NCBI GenBank assembly: GCA_025201805.1
Contig: MU619273.1
Coordinates: 16,800-80,799 of the forward strand
Length of the DNA stretch: 64,000 bases
Origin: Parasitella parasitica
Taxonomy: Eukaryota; Mucoromycota; Mucoromycetes; Mucorales; Mucoraceae
Reading direction: 5' to 3'
In this document: one piece after another, positions 63,957-64,000 of the stretch
Layout of the letters: every line of letters begins with the position of its first letter
Position numbering within the stretch: position 1 is the stretch's first letter
Position numbers and translations under genes: made by a program
Notes under the pieces: model-generated
The model's database searches: none
Seen by the model: the letters and a program-made list of their open reading frames with translations, nothing else
Told to the model about the DNA's origin: nothing

Positions 63957-64000
63957 ATGGTCAACGACTCTCCTTTACCTCTGCTCTTATACCCTGACGC
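63957..64000 (+). CDS. Possible start of a gene running off the right edge
   Basis: The ATG at 63957 opens a frame (MVNDSPLPLLLYPDA) still open at the window end. Too short to judge; listed so that it is not lost. Confidence 0.15.
   Translation, partial: MVNDSPLPLLLYPD

Overview
The window is nuclear DNA of a filamentous fungus, most likely an early-diverging one of the Mucorales (Mucoromycota). The evidence is an AT-rich background, many short GT-AG introns (about 45-90 nt), genes on both strands without operons, and a gene set typical of these fungi: single-chain fungal urease with a His-rich UreG, YPP1/TTC7, CWH43, GGC1, a 3CxxC zinc-finger protein and a Myb/SANT-like protein. The species assignment is an inference from gene content and protein flavour; nothing in the sequence names the species. 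Ten Ns at 28324-28333 mark a scaffold gap. Family names rest on motif recognition by eye, and exon boundaries were built by hand from splice signals, reading-frame continuity and family conservation.

Layout. 1-375: 3' end of a SWI/SNF-RSC subunit (SMARCD/Rsc6 type). 528-1580 (-): lactonase-type beta-propeller. 2728-8098: ureG (-) and urease (+), divergent, sharing a 1-kb promoter region; the enzyme and its nickel-loading GTPase sit side by side. 8466-12600: gene-free, with a 2-kb long-TIR element and a PIF/Harbinger-like MITE. 12610-14007: RBR ubiquitin ligase. 14839-18384: YPP1/TTC7. 18891-21799 (-): RIX7/NVL. 22073-24675: ribosomal proteins eL20 and eL8 in tandem; with RIX7 this makes a small ribosome-biogenesis block. 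25044-27832: PCL-type cyclin and Gemin2. 28843-32317: cytochrome P450 and an M20 amidohydrolase. 32318-35385: AT-rich, with a diverged repeat. 35386-38790: CWH43. 39353-40273: 3CxxC zinc-finger protein. 40274-44436: gene-poor. 44437-45671 (-): Myb/SANT-like protein. 46677-49877: VPS34. 50077-51172: nitronate monooxygenase. 52206-56133 (-): a decayed gene interrupted by two transposable elements. 57766-59026: mitochondrial GTP/GDP carrier GGC1. 60557-61357: coiled-coil orphan. 61358-64000: almost empty.

Most genes are single-copy housekeeping genes, and the accessory interest lies in the spacers and in gene architecture. The clearest points are: (i) ureG can only be assembled with two micro-exons of 8 and 11 nt; (ii) two copies of one long terminal-inverted-repeat element, 44 kb apart, lack any transposase I can recognise; (iii) a pogo-like MITE with 23-bp perfect inverted repeats still carries the start of its transposase; (iv) that MITE and the second long-TIR copy both interrupt the same minus-strand gene, whose reading frame runs across the empty site of the long-TIR element.
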